In this document: positions 1 to 7,929 of the stretch, piece by piece
Position numbering within the stretch: position 1 is the stretch's first letter
How the letters are laid out: each line of letters starts with the position of its first letter
Source of the DNA: Lacunisphaera sp.
GTDB lineage: Bacteria > Verrucomicrobiota > Verrucomicrobiia > Opitutales > Opitutaceae
Reading direction: 5' to 3'
NCBI GenBank assembly: GCA_029945445.1
Contig: JAQSCO010000009.1
Coordinates: 1-64,000 of the forward strand
DNA length: 64,000 bases
Program-made: the position numbers and the translations under genes
The notes under the pieces: generated by a model
The model's database searches: none
Told to the model about the DNA's origin: nothing
The model's input: the letters and a program-made list of their open reading frames with translations, nothing else

Positions 1-63
1 CGTCAAGCGACGCCCCTACAAAAGATTCGCCCTCCGCGCCCGGTCCGCATTGCGTGGGCGGAC

Positions 64-1320
64 ATGGAAGAGACCGACGAAAAGACCCCGATCAATCCCG
101 GCCGCCCCGAGTTGGGCGAACCGCTGCCGCCGTCGCAGTGGTCCAAGCCGTGGGCGCAGCTGAAATTCGTCTCGTTCCAGCCGGCCATCTTCCCGCGCAT
201 GCTCGGCGACGTGTCGCACGACGCCCGGCCCGGCGACCTCGTTTCAGTTTACGACAAGTTCGGCCATCGCGTCGGCACCGGGCTCTTCAACCCGCGCGCC
301 AAGATGCCGCTGCGCGTCGTGACTCATTCGAGCCAGCCCATCGGCGAGGAATACTTCGAGATGGCCATCCGCCGCGCGGTCGCGCTGCGCCGGGACATGT
401 TCAAGCTCGACGATACGACCGACGCCTACCGCGTCATCAACTCCGACGGCGACGGCATCAGCGGCCTGACGATCGACCGCTACGCCGACGTGCTTTACTG
501 CGATGTTTACTCGCTCGGCATTTTCCAGCGCCTGCCCAAGTGGCTGCCGCTGCTGCACGAACTGTGCGGCACGAAGCACGTCCGCGTCCATGTCGACCAC
601 GACCTCGGCAGCCTCGAGGGCATCAAGCCCTCGCAGATGAAGGACATCACGGCGTCCGCGCCCGACAAGGTGCGCATCAAGGAAGGCGGGGTGAAATACG
701 AGGTGGATTTCACCGAGGGCCACAAGACGGGTTTCTTCTGCGACCAGCGCGACAACCGGAAACGCTTCGGCACCCTCGTGAAGGGTGCGCGCGTGCTCGA
801 CCTCTGCAGCTACACCGGCGGTTTCTCCATCAACGCCATCCTCGGCGGCGCCGCGGAGTGCACGGCGGTCGACCTCGACGAGGTCTCGATCGCGCAGGGC
901 CGGCGCAATGCGAACCTGAACCAGGTTTCGCCGAACAAGCTGAAGTGGGTGCACGCCGATGCCTTCGCCTACGCGCGGCAGATGCAGAAAAACGGCGAGC
1001 AATTCGACGCCGTGCTGTGCGACCCGCCGAAGTTCGTCATGACGCGCGAGCCCGCCGGCGCCTCCGAGGGCATGCGGAAATATTCCGACCTGAACCAGAT
1101 CGCCGCCAGCTTGGTGAAGCCGGGCGGCCTGTTCGTCACGTGCTCCTGCTCGGGCCTTGTGACGCTCGAGACGTTCGAGGAATGCGTCATCAAGGGCGCC
1201 CACCGCCTCAACCGCCGCCTGCAAATCTTCGACCGCACCGGCCCCGGCGTGGACCATCCTGTTTTCTCGAACTGCCTCGAAAGCCGCTACCTCAAGCTGC
1301 TCTGGGCCCGGGTGGTGTGA
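64..1320 (+). CDS. Class I rRNA methyltransferase, RlmI/YccW-like
   Basis: This 418-residue protein resembles the RlmI family, SAM-dependent enzymes that methylate a cytosine C5 in 23S rRNA. The N-terminal third looks like the PUA and linker region (GDLVSVYDKFGHRVGTGLFN). The central part carries the family signature DGDGISGLTIDRY near residue 125. The methyltransferase fold follows, with SAM-binding motif VLDLCSYTGGFSINA near residue 248 and the catalytic-type loop VLCDPPKFV near residue 320. Length fits the family (about 400). The first in-frame ATG after the window edge is used; no clear ribosome binding site is seen. The gene converges on rlmA with an 11-base gap. The exact target base is inferred from family only. 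Confidence 0.85.
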   Translation: MEETDEKTPINPGRPELGEPLPPSQWSKPWAQLKFVSFQPAIFPRMLGDVSHDARPGDLVSVYDKFGHRVGTGLFNPRAKMPLRVVTHSSQPIGEEYFEMAIRRAVALRRDMFKLDDTTDAYRVINSDGDGISGLTIDRYADVLYCDVYSLGIFQRLPKWLPLLHELCGTKHVRVHVDHDLGSLEGIKPSQMKDITASAPDKVRIKEGGVKYEVDFTEGHKTGFFCDQRDNRKRFGTLVKGARVLDLCSYTGGFSINAILGGAAECTAVDLDEVSIAQGRRNANLNQVSPNKLKWVHADAFAYARQMQKNGEQFDAVLCDPPKFVMTREPAGASEGMRKYSDLNQIAASLVKPGGLFVTCSCSGLVTLETFEECVIKGAHRLNRRLQIFDRTGPGVDHPVFSNCLESRYLKLLWARVV

Positions 1321-1331
1321 GAGTGGGCGGC

Positions 1332-2135
1332 TTATTCCTTGCGGAAAAGCGCCACGCGCACGGAGAGCGTTGCCACCAAGCTGGCGGGTAACTGAGCCTG
1401 CCAGTTGTTTCCGTCGCGCGTCAGGCGGTGGATGGAGGGGGACATTTCCACCAGGTCGACGAGCAAGGCGTGGCTCAGGGTCCGCGGTTCGCAAACAGGC
1501 AGGGAGGTTACGGGCGCAAAACCTCCCAGATCGGACATGGGGAGTTTGTCTGCGCCAATCTCGGCCAGCGGCAGAAAGGCACGGAGTTCCTGCCAGTGGT
1601 CGGCCTCGGGATAAACGAACAGGGCATATCCGCCGGCGCGCAGGACGCGTTTGATCTCGGCCAGGGGGCGCGGGGCAAAGATGGATTGGACGAGATCCAG
1701 GCTGCCGTCGGCAAAGGGTAGGCCGGTGAGCAAGTCCGCGCGCAGGATGAGTGACTGCTTCAGAGTTTTGGCGGCCAGCTTCACCGCATCGACCGAGAGA
1801 TCCAGGCCGTAGCTGGTCGTGATCCCGTGCGACCGCATCATGTGGCCTAGAAAAAATCCCTCACCGCAACCCAGCTCCACGGCGGTGCGCGGCGGAGTCT
1901 CGAAGCGCAACGCGGCCAGTGCTGCGACCAAGGGATCGAACACGCCTGCCCGGTGCACACGATCCCGGGCCAGCATCATGGACTTGCTGTCGCCCCGGCC
2001 GGCGCCCTTTTGCCGGCCATGCAGGAGCGAAAGATAACCCTCCTTTGCTACGTCGAAGGCATGGCCTTGGGCGCAGCGGTAGGATTTATCGCCCGGAAGC
2101 AACTCTCCGCGGCACAGGGGACAGGTCAGGGACAT
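1332..2135 (-). CDS. rlmA: 23S rRNA (guanine-N1)-methyltransferase, RlmA family
   Basis: The protein begins with a zinc-finger-like module, CPLCRGEL followed by YRCAQGHAFDVAKEGY, which is the RlmA/RrmA signature in which Cys and His bind zinc. A Rossmann methyltransferase domain follows, with SAM motif VELGCGEGFFLG. The stretch LVQSIFAPRPLAEIKRVL also matches the family. The ATG giving MSLTCPLC is preferred because the reading frame upstream of it (to 2174) would run into the preceding SDR gene and adds residues unlike the family. It lies 16 bases after the SDR stop on the same strand. RlmA methylates N1 of a guanine in 23S helix 35; the precise position here is inferred. Confidence 0.88.
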   Translation of the reverse strand: MSLTCPLCRGELLPGDKSYRCAQGHAFDVAKEGYLSLLHGRQKGAGRGDSKSMMLARDRVHRAGVFDPLVAALAALRFETPPRTAVELGCGEGFFLGHMMRSHGITTSYGLDLSVDAVKLAAKTLKQSLILRADLLTGLPFADGSLDLVQSIFAPRPLAEIKRVLRAGGYALFVYPEADHWQELRAFLPLAEIGADKLPMSDLGGFAPVTSLPVCEPRTLSHALLVDLVEMSPSIHRLTRDGNNWQAQLPASLVATLSVRVALFRKE

Positions 2136-2151
2136 CGGGGGAGATCCCACC

Positions 2152-2925
2152 CTACAGTGCGGCCAGCACACCACCGTCCACGTAGATCACCTGGCCGTTG
2201 ACGAAGCTCGAGGCCGGGGACGCGAGAAAGACGGCGGCGCCGACGAGTTCCTCGGGTTTGCCCCAGCGACCGGCCGGGGTGCGATCACAAATCCATTTGC
2301 TGAAGGCGGGGTCCGCCACGAGTGGCTGCGTCATGTCGGTCGCAAAGTAGCCGGGGCCGATGCCGTTGATCTGGAGGTTGTGCTTCGCCCACTCCACGCA
2401 CATGGCGCGCGTCAGCATCTTCAGGCCGCCCTTGGCCGCGGCGTAGTTGCCGGTGGACGGGCGGCCGACCTCGCTCATCAGCGAGCAGATGTTGATGATC
2501 TTGCCGGCGCCGCGGGCGATCATGCGCGGGGCGACGGCGCGGGCGACGAAGAAGGCGCTGCTCAGATCGGCCTCGATCACCTCGCGCCACTGCGTGTCGG
2601 TCATCTCCAGCAGCGGCGCGCGGCGCTGGATGCCGGCGTTGTTGACGAGGATGTCGATGGGGGCGAATTCCGCCTCGAGCCGTGCAATCTCGCGCGTGGC
2701 TGCGGCGCCGTCGGTGACGTCGAAGGCCGCAACCGCGACCTTCGCGCCCGCGGCGCGGAGCACTTGGGCGGCGGCTTCGAGTTTTTGCGCGTTGCGGCCG
2801 TTGACCACGACGGCGGCGCCGGCTTGCGCGAGCCCGCGCGCGAGCGCGTGGCCGAGGCCCTGGCCCGAGCCGGTGATGAGGGCGGTGCGCCCGGTGAGGT
2901 CGAAGAGTGGATTCGTGGATGGCAT
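2152..2925 (-). CDS. SDR family oxidoreductase, gluconate 5-dehydrogenase / KduD-like
   Basis: A classical short-chain dehydrogenase of 257 residues. It has the NAD(P)-binding motif TGSGQGLGHALA near residue 18, NNAG near residue 95, a catalytic Ser region IINICSLMSEVG, and the YAAAKGG active-site Tyr/Lys pair. The motif GIGPGYFATDMT and the C-terminal VNGQVIYVDGG resemble gluconate 5-dehydrogenases and 2-deoxy-gluconate 3-dehydrogenases. It sits 8 bases downstream of an IolB-like isomerase on the same strand, so it probably acts on a uronate-, inositol- or gluconate-derived keto sugar. The substrate cannot be fixed from sequence. Confidence 0.85.
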   Translation of the reverse strand: MPSTNPLFDLTGRTALITGSGQGLGHALARGLAQAGAAVVVNGRNAQKLEAAAQVLRAAGAKVAVAAFDVTDGAAATREIARLEAEFAPIDILVNNAGIQRRAPLLEMTDTQWREVIEADLSSAFFVARAVAPRMIARGAGKIINICSLMSEVGRPSTGNYAAAKGGLKMLTRAMCVEWAKHNLQINGIGPGYFATDMTQPLVADPAFSKWICDRTPAGRWGKPEELVGAAVFLASPASSFVNGQVIYVDGGVLAAL

Positions 2926-2933
2926 GTCGTGGG

Positions 2934-3776
2934 TTACTTGAATTTGTCGCGCATCGCCTGGAGGCCGGGGATCTTCGCCATCAGGTGGGCGTGGGCCGGC
3001 TCGAAGGACTGCACGAGCGAGCGCTGGTGGCGGCCGACCAGGATCGTGAAGATGTAGCCCTCGTGGCCGGGGGCGCGGGCGGTCGGATGGTAACCGCGGT
3101 CGATGAGATAGGTGTCGCCGTGCCGCGTCATCGCGACGGCCGGTTCACTGCCGGCCTCGGTGTAGCCGAACTGCGCGCCGAAACCGGTCTCGGGCCGGTA
3201 GCGGTAATGATAGACCTCCTCGAAGTCGGTCTCCTCGGGCGGGCGCTCGGTGTCGTGCTTGTGCGGCGGGTAGCCCGACCAGCAGCCCTCGTCGCCGTAG
3301 AGTTCGCTCACGAGCAGGTGGCCGGCGCGGCCCTGGGCGTTCTGCCCGAGGAGGTGGAAAATCCGCCGGCGCGAGTGCGTCTCGCGCGAACCGACCTCGA
3401 CCAGCTCGACTTCCTCCGGGGTGATGCGGAAGGGCGCGAACGGCTGCGCGCACACGCCGCCGGCCACCGCGACCTCCGTGTCATCGCGCGTCGCGCGCAC
3501 CGTCACGCGCGAGCCGGTGCCGCAATAGACCGAGTCCGCCGGGCCGTCCCAGATGCCCGCGCGGCGGCCGACGCCCTTGAATTCCTGTCCGGCGGTCGCG
3601 ATGTCCGCCCGGCCCGCGAGCACGACGCAGACGATCTCGCAGCGGGCGGCCTCGAAGGTGTGTGACTGGCCGGCGCCGAGCCGCAGCAGGTTGAAGTAGC
3701 ACAGCGAGAGCAGCCCGCGGCCCGGCTCGACGAGCGGGGCGTTGCGGTTGTCGCGGGCGCGGAGGAGCTGCGGCAT
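2934..3776 (-). CDS. iolB: 5-deoxy-glucuronate isomerase, IolB-like
   Basis: A cupin-type isomerase of 280 residues in the KduI/IolB superfamily. The motif CWSGYPPHKHD followed by EEVYHYRY and GFGAQFGYTE matches IolB, the myo-inositol catabolic enzyme converting 5-deoxy-glucuronate to 5-dehydro-2-deoxy-gluconate. The His residues and Glu are the likely metal ligands. The frame stays open far upstream, but that part overlaps carbonic anhydrase on the other strand and has no family similarity, so the ATG giving MPQLLRARDN is chosen; length then fits IolB. No other iol genes are visible, so a role in inositol breakdown is inferred. KduI was considered and fits less well. Confidence 0.85.
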   Translation of the reverse strand: MPQLLRARDNRNAPLVEPGRGLLSLCYFNLLRLGAGQSHTFEAARCEIVCVVLAGRADIATAGQEFKGVGRRAGIWDGPADSVYCGTGSRVTVRATRDDTEVAVAGGVCAQPFAPFRITPEEVELVEVGSRETHSRRRIFHLLGQNAQGRAGHLLVSELYGDEGCWSGYPPHKHDTERPPEETDFEEVYHYRYRPETGFGAQFGYTEAGSEPAVAMTRHGDTYLIDRGYHPTARAPGHEGYIFTILVGRHQRSLVQSFEPAHAHLMAKIPGLQAMRDKFK

Positions 3777-3872
3777 GGCGTGGACTGCCGAGGGAAACCG
3801 GCATCGGGCCGGCTTGGCAAGCGGCGATTCAGGAGTGGACAACTCGGTCCGGTTTCCAAGCATCGCGCCGAC

Positions 3873-4517
3873 ATGCACAGCCTGAAAAACCTGTTCGACC
3901 AGAACCAAGCCTGGGCGGAGGCGATCAAGCGCCGGGACCCGGAGTTCTTCGCGAAGCTCTCGCGCCAGCAGAATCCGGAATACCTCTGGATCGGCTGCTC
4001 GGACTCGCGCGTGCCGGCCAACGAGATCATCGGCCTGCTGCCGGGCGAGGTGTTCGTCCACCGCAACGTGGCGAACGTCGTCGTGCACACGGACCTGAAC
4101 TGCCTTTCGGTCATCCAATTCGCCGTCGATCTGCTCAAGGTGAAGCACATCATGGTGGTCGGCCACTACGGGTGCGGCGGCATCAGCCGCGTGATCAAGT
4201 GCGAGCGCGTCGGCCTCGCCGACAACTGGCTGCGCCACGTGCAGGACGTCCGCGAAAAGCACGAGGGCTGCCTGCATCTGCTGCCCGACGACACGGCGCG
4301 CAGCGCGCGGCTGTGCGAACTGAACGTCATCGAGCAGGCGGCCAACGTCTGCGCCACGACCATCGTGCAGGACGCGTGGGCGCGCGGGCAGGAGCTGACG
4401 GTGCACGGCTGGATCTACGGCCTGAAGGACGGCCTGTTGCGCGACCTGAAGATGTCGGCGGGCAGTTTGGACGAAGCGACGGCGGCCCACCAGGCGGCGG
4501 TCGCGGCACTGGGTTAA
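3873..4517 (+). CDS. can: Beta-class carbonic anhydrase
   Basis: A 214-residue beta carbonic anhydrase, interconverting CO2 and bicarbonate in the cytoplasm. Zinc ligands are visible at the same positions as in E. coli Can: Cys42 and Asp44 in GCSDSRV, then His98 and Cys101 in VVGHYGCGG. The dimer-contact and Arg46 elements are present, as is the C-terminal ELTVHGWIYGLKDG stretch. The ATG giving MHSLKNLF is used; the frame extends 31 codons further but with non-family residues overlapping the divergent iolB start. It stands alone, divergent from iolB. Confidence 0.95.
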   Translation: MHSLKNLFDQNQAWAEAIKRRDPEFFAKLSRQQNPEYLWIGCSDSRVPANEIIGLLPGEVFVHRNVANVVVHTDLNCLSVIQFAVDLLKVKHIMVVGHYGCGGISRVIKCERVGLADNWLRHVQDVREKHEGCLHLLPDDTARSARLCELNVIEQAANVCATTIVQDAWARGQELTVHGWIYGLKDGLLRDLKMSAGSLDEATAAHQAAVAALG

Positions 4518-4520
4518 GGC

Positions 4521-4582
4521 TGGAGGGCACGCGTCTCTGCGTGCCGTCTGACGATTCGGCCCACCGGGACGTGGGCCCTCCA
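4521..4582. repeat. Dispersed palindromic element, TGGAGGGC family, copy 1
   Basis: The sequence starts TGGAGGGCACGCGTCTCTGC and ends GGGACGTGGGCCCTCCA, an imperfect inverted repeat. Near-identical elements occur at 38029-38100, 46110-46162 and 53013-53065. It lies between the carbonic anhydrase stop and the efp terminator. It looks like a REP/MITE-type intergenic palindrome. Confidence 0.8.
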
Positions 4583-4613
4583 AAATAAAAAGCCCGCGAC
4601 TGGCGTCGCGGGC
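4581..4613 (-). terminator. Intrinsic terminator of efp
   Basis: A perfect 9-bp stem, GCCCGCGAC pairing with GTCGCGGGC around a 4-base loop, is followed on the minus strand by a T-rich run (TTTTTATTTT). It begins about 24 bases past the efp stop codon. Confidence 0.85.
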
Positions 4614-4636
4614 TGGAAGCAAAACCGGGGCTAAAC

Positions 4637-5194
4637 TCAGGCGCGGCCGAGATAGGAGCCGTCGGCGGTGCTGACCTTGATCAGCTCGCCGGCCTTGATG
4701 AAGAGCGGCACGTTGACGACGAGGCCCGTCTCCATGGTCGCGGGCTTCTGGACGTTGCTGGCGGTGTCGCCCTTGATGCCATCGGAGCTTTCGGCAACCT
4801 TAAGGGTCACGGAGGAGGGGATGTCGATGGTGACGGGGACGTCGTTGATGAAAAGCACGTCGGCCTTGCCGTTGGCGACGAGGTAGTTCTTGGCCTCGCC
4901 GATCATGACGGCGTTGATCTCGAAGGTCTCGAAGCTCTCCGGGTCCATGAACGAGTAGGTGTCGCGGTCGGCGTAGCTGAACTCCAGCGTGCGGCGGTCG
5001 GTGTTGAGGACGTCGACGTGGTCGGGGGAGTTGAAGCGCTGCTCGAGCGACTTGCCGTAGCGGAGGTTGCGCATCTTGACCTGCACGAACGCGCGGAGGT
5101 TGCCCGGCGTGCGGTGCTGGGTCTCCATGATGAGGTGCGGCTCGCCGTTGAAGGTGATGACTTGGCCTTTCTTGAGATCGTTGGCTGCGGGCAT
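4637..5194 (-). CDS. efp: Translation elongation factor P
   Basis: A full-length EF-P of 185 residues with all three domains: the KOW-like N-terminal domain, an OB domain (ETFEINAVMIGEAKNYL) and the C-terminal OB domain with the signature GDTASNVQKPATMETG. EF-P binds the ribosomal E site and relieves stalling at polyproline. The loop that enters the peptidyl-transferase centre reads HRTPGNLRAF. Aligned to E. coli HVKPGKGQAF-type loops, Asn32 sits where Lys34 (modified by EpmA/B) or Arg32 (modified by EarP) would be. The gene is monocistronic and ends at a strong terminator. Confidence 0.95.
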   Translation of the reverse strand: MPAANDLKKGQVITFNGEPHLIMETQHRTPGNLRAFVQVKMRNLRYGKSLEQRFNSPDHVDVLNTDRRTLEFSYADRDTYSFMDPESFETFEINAVMIGEAKNYLVANGKADVLFINDVPVTIDIPSSVTLKVAESSDGIKGDTASNVQKPATMETGLVVNVPLFIKAGELIKVSTADGSYLGRA

Positions 5195-5286
5195 GACGGA
5201 TACAGTTAAGAGGTTTTGATTACGTAAGGGGATAGGAATACGGAGCTGGTTTTGCCGATGTCAACCCCGGGCTCGCCGGAAACGGC

Positions 5287-5341
5287 CGGAGGAGCTTTAC
5301 GCCCCGAGCAAAACACCCCGTCGCGGCATAAAGCCGCTCCG
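5287..5341. repeat. Degenerate palindromic element, GTAGGAGGGGC family
   Basis: The left arm GGAGGAGCTTTACGCCCCGA and the right arm TCGCGGCATAAAGCCGCTCC form an imperfect inverted repeat. The arms match the better preserved copy inside mnmA (58577-58650). It occupies the efp-lpxC intergenic region, which otherwise shows nothing clear apart from AT-rich sequence near 5341-5350. Confidence 0.6.
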
Positions 5342-5409
5342 ATAATAATGGCGCGCCCATCTCCAAGCTTGTCATTTCCAAGAGGTTTCCGACACTGCGC
5401 GACACACCC

Positions 5410-6741
5410 ATGAAGCAGCGCACCCTCTTGCGCGAGGTCTCCATCAAGGGCAACGCCCTGCACACTGGAGACGCCGTGCACCTGACCCTCAAGCCCGCGC
5501 CGGCGAACCACGGCATCGTGTTCAAACGCACCGATCTCCAGGGCCAGCCCGAGATCAAGCCGCGCGTCGACCTCGTCACCGACCTCGTCCGCGCGACAAC
5601 GATCCAGCAGGGCCACGCCAAGATCCACACCGTCGAACACGTCCTCAGCGCCCTCAGCGGCTGCGGCGTGGACAATGTGACGATCGAAATGGACGCCAGC
5701 GAGCCGCCGATCCTCGACGGCTCCGCCCGCGAGTTCGTGAAGCTCATCCAGCAGGGCGAACCCGTCGAGCAGGCCGCCGAGCGCGAGTATTTTTCCCTCA
5801 ACGAGACCGTGTCGGTCTCGCGCGGCAATTCCTCCATCATCGCGTTGCCGTTCGACGGCCTGAAGATCACCTGCACCTCCGCCGACGACCGCGGCATCCA
5901 CACGCAGCACCTTTCGCTCACGCTCGACCCCGACATCTACGTCACGCAGATCGCGGCGGCGCGGACCTTCACCATCTATGAGGACATCGAGGAGCTGCTG
6001 AAGCTCGGCAAGATCAAGGGCGGCTCGCTCGACAGCGCCATCGTCATCAAGGGCGACAAGATCATCTCGAAGGAACCGCTGCGCTTCGCCGATGAGTTCG
6101 TGCGGCACAAGATCCTCGACATCATCGGCGACATCACGCTGCTCGGGATCCCGCTGAAGGCGCACATCGTCGCCACGCGCCCCGGCCACGCGCTCAACGC
6201 GGAGCTGACCAAGGTCCTGTTCGAGAAATACGAGGCCTGGAAGAAGGGGGGAAAAAAGGCGACGAAGCCCGCCGCGCCCAAGGTCGACATCACCACCGAG
6301 ACCACGCTCGATATCCGCCGCGTGCTCGACACGCTGCCGCACCGCTACCCGTTCGTCATGCTCGACCGCGTGATCGAGATGAGCGACGACACGCTCACCG
6401 CGATCAAGAACATCACGTTCAACGAGCCGTTCTTCCAGGGCCATTATCCGGGCAATCCCGTCATGCCGGGCGTGCTGCAGATCGAGGCCATGGCGCAGGC
6501 CGCCGGCATTCTCATGCTCCGGCGCAGCAGCATGGAGGGGAAGACCGCCCTGTTCATGAGCTGCGACAAGGTCAAGTGGCGCAAGCCCGTCCGCCCCGGC
6601 GACCAGCTCAGCGTCAAGGTCAAGCTCACCAAGGTGCGCGGCACCATCGCCTGCGCCGAGGGCGAGTGCAGCGTCGGCGGCCAGGTGGTCTGCTCGGCCG
6701 ACCTGATGTTTGCCACGGTCGACAGCACCGCGCTGGACTGA
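5410..6741 (+). CDS. lpxC/fabZ: Bifunctional LpxC deacetylase / FabZ dehydratase
   Basis: A natural fusion of 443 residues. Residues 1-285 are LpxC, the zinc deacetylase committing UDP-3-O-acyl-GlcNAc to lipid [11 protein letters not shown] near residue 75 and [12 protein letters not shown] near residue 235 supply zinc ligands. A Lys/Ala-rich linker leads to FabZ, the 3-hydroxyacyl-ACP dehydratase, with [12 protein letters not shown] and the catalytic His motif [11 protein letters not shown], then a Glu in QIEAMAQ. Such fusions are known in Bacteroidota, Chlorobi and PVC bacteria. lpxA follows after 4 bases, so lipid A synthesis and acyl-chain supply are co-expressed. Confidence 0.96.
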   Translation: MKQRTLLREVSIKGNALHTGDAVHLTLKPAPANHGIVFKRTDLQGQPEIKPRVDLVTDLVRATTIQQGHAKIHTVEHVLSALSGCGVDNVTIEMDASEPPILDGSAREFVKLIQQGEPVEQAAEREYFSLNETVSVSRGNSSIIALPFDGLKITCTSADDRGIHTQHLSLTLDPDIYVTQIAAARTFTIYEDIEELLKLGKIKGGSLDSAIVIKGDKIISKEPLRFADEFVRHKILDIIGDITLLGIPLKAHIVATRPGHALNAELTKVLFEKYEAWKKGGKKATKPAAPKVDITTETTLDIRRVLDTLPHRYPFVMLDRVIEMSDDTLTAIKNITFNEPFFQGHYPGNPVMPGVLQIEAMAQAAGILMLRRSSMEGKTALFMSCDKVKWRKPVRPGDQLSVKVKLTKVRGTIACAEGECSVGGQVVCSADLMFATVDSTALD

Positions 6742-6745
6742 AGCC

Positions 6746-7531
6746 ATGGCCCAGCAGATCCACCCCACGGCCATCGTTGAACCGGGCGCCGAGTTGGGCG
6801 ATGACATCATCGTCGGCGCCTACGCCTACGTCGGCGGCAAGGCCGTCATCGGCGCCGGCACGGTCCTGCACCACCACGCCAACGTCGAGGGCCGCACCAC
6901 CATCGGCGCCTCGTGCGAGATTTTTCCCTTTGCCTGCGTCGGCACCAAGACGCACGACCTGAAATACAAGGGCGGCGAGCCCGGCCTGATCGTCGGCGAC
7001 CGGAATGTCTTCCGCGAATACGTCAGCGTGCACGGCGCGACCAACGAGACCGACTACACCCGCATGGGCCACGACAACGTCATGCTCGCCTACAGCCACA
7101 TCGCGCACGACTGCGTGGTCGGCAACCACCTCGTCATGAGTGCGCAGTCCGCCTTGGCCGGCCATGTGCTCGTCGAGGACCATGTGAACATCGGGTGGGG
7201 GACGGGCGTGCACCAGTTCTGCCGCATCGGGGCCCATGCGATGCTCGGCGGCATGTCAAAGATCGTGCAGGACGTGCCGCCCTTCATCATCGCCGACGGC
7301 AACCCCGCCATCGCCCGCTCGATCAACAAGGTCGGGCTCGAGCGCCTCGGCTTTACGCCCGAGCGGCTCGAGGCTGTGAAGCAGGCGTTCCGCATCTTCT
7401 ACCGCGCGGGCCACAACCGCTCGCAGGCCTTCGAGCGCATGCACGCCCACGCGCTGAGCCAGAGTGCCGACTTCAAGCATTTCCTCAATTTCGTCGAGCG
7501 CAGCGAACGCGGCGTAATGGCGGGGAAGTGA
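6746..7531 (+). CDS. lpxA: UDP-N-acetylglucosamine acyltransferase
   Basis: LpxA transfers a 3-hydroxyacyl chain from ACP to UDP-GlcNAc, the first lipid A step. The N-terminal 190 residues form the left-handed beta helix of hexapeptide repeats (for example IHPTAIVEPGAELGDD and VIGAGTVLHHHANVEG). The catalytic-region motif MLAYSHIAHDC carries the active-site His. The C-terminal helical domain (RLEAVKQAFRIFYRAG) is complete. At 261 residues it matches the family. The ATG giving MAQQIHPTAI is 4 bases after the lpxC/fabZ stop; the longer frame overlaps that gene. Confidence 0.96.
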   Translation: MAQQIHPTAIVEPGAELGDDIIVGAYAYVGGKAVIGAGTVLHHHANVEGRTTIGASCEIFPFACVGTKTHDLKYKGGEPGLIVGDRNVFREYVSVHGATNETDYTRMGHDNVMLAYSHIAHDCVVGNHLVMSAQSALAGHVLVEDHVNIGWGTGVHQFCRIGAHAMLGGMSKIVQDVPPFIIADGNPAIARSINKVGLERLGFTPERLEAVKQAFRIFYRAGHNRSQAFERMHAHALSQSADFKHFLNFVERSERGVMAGK

Positions 7532-7535
7532 GCGT

Positions 7536-7850
7536 TCAGGCTTCCGGCGCGGGCGGATTGCCCAGTTCGCGCAGCAGGTCGTAACTGTAGAGGCCCGTGC
7601 GGTGCCCGTCGCTGAAATCGAACCGGATCGCGTAGTTCCCAATGCGCTCCCAGCCGGTCACCTCGACCCCGACGTGGTTCTGCGGCACTTCGCCGCCATA
7701 TTGGTAGCCGAAGATGTCGCGTTCCCCGCGCACCGCCGCACTGGGCGAGGCGGCCCGCAGCGTGGCGAACGAGATGAAGCTCTCGCCGCCATCCTCCCAC
7801 CGGATCGCGACCTCGGCACCGATCAACTGAACATCCACGGGGGCTTGCAT
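7536..7850 (-). CDS. DUF971 domain protein
   Basis: A 104-residue protein of the DUF971 family, related to the N-terminal domain of gamma-butyrobetaine hydroxylase. Diagnostic stretches are GWERIGNYAIRFDFSDGH and GLYSYDLLREL at the C-terminus, and IRWEDGGESFISF near the start. DUF971 proteins are linked in other bacteria to iron-sulphur cofactor handling, but no such partner is adjacent. The start is set at MQAPVDVQ; the open frame upstream overlaps the polymerase gene with low-complexity residues. It converges on lpxA with a 4-base gap. Confidence 0.75.
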   Translation of the reverse strand: MQAPVDVQLIGAEVAIRWEDGGESFISFATLRAASPSAAVRGERDIFGYQYGGEVPQNHVGVEVTGWERIGNYAIRFDFSDGHRTGLYSYDLLRELGNPPAPEA

Positions 7851-7929
7851 GAAAGGAGCTATTAGCAAGTCGGGCGCGAAGTGAAGCCTCGAAAATTCCT
7901 CCGGGACGGTGGCGCAGGGACGCGCCGCC

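Noticed and set aside
1-20. Possible end of a dispersed repeat (TGTAGGGGCGTCGCTTGACG on the minus strand)
   Set aside because: It looks familiar from related genomes, but it is cut by the window edge and has no second copy here.
2934-3776. KduI (5-keto-4-deoxyuronate isomerase) as the identity
   Set aside because: The YPPHKHD and EEVYHYRY motifs fit IolB; KduI has a different His/Glu pattern. The adjacent SDR leaves the pathway open.
2934-4622. A 562-codon minus-strand frame extending IolB
   Set aside because: The upstream part is the antisense shadow of carbonic anhydrase and is unlike IolB; the family length fits the ATG at 3776.
5206-6810. 534-codon minus-strand ORF opposite lpxC/fabZ
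   Set aside because: It is a typical antisense frame in GC-rich DNA, with skewed composition and no recognisable motif.
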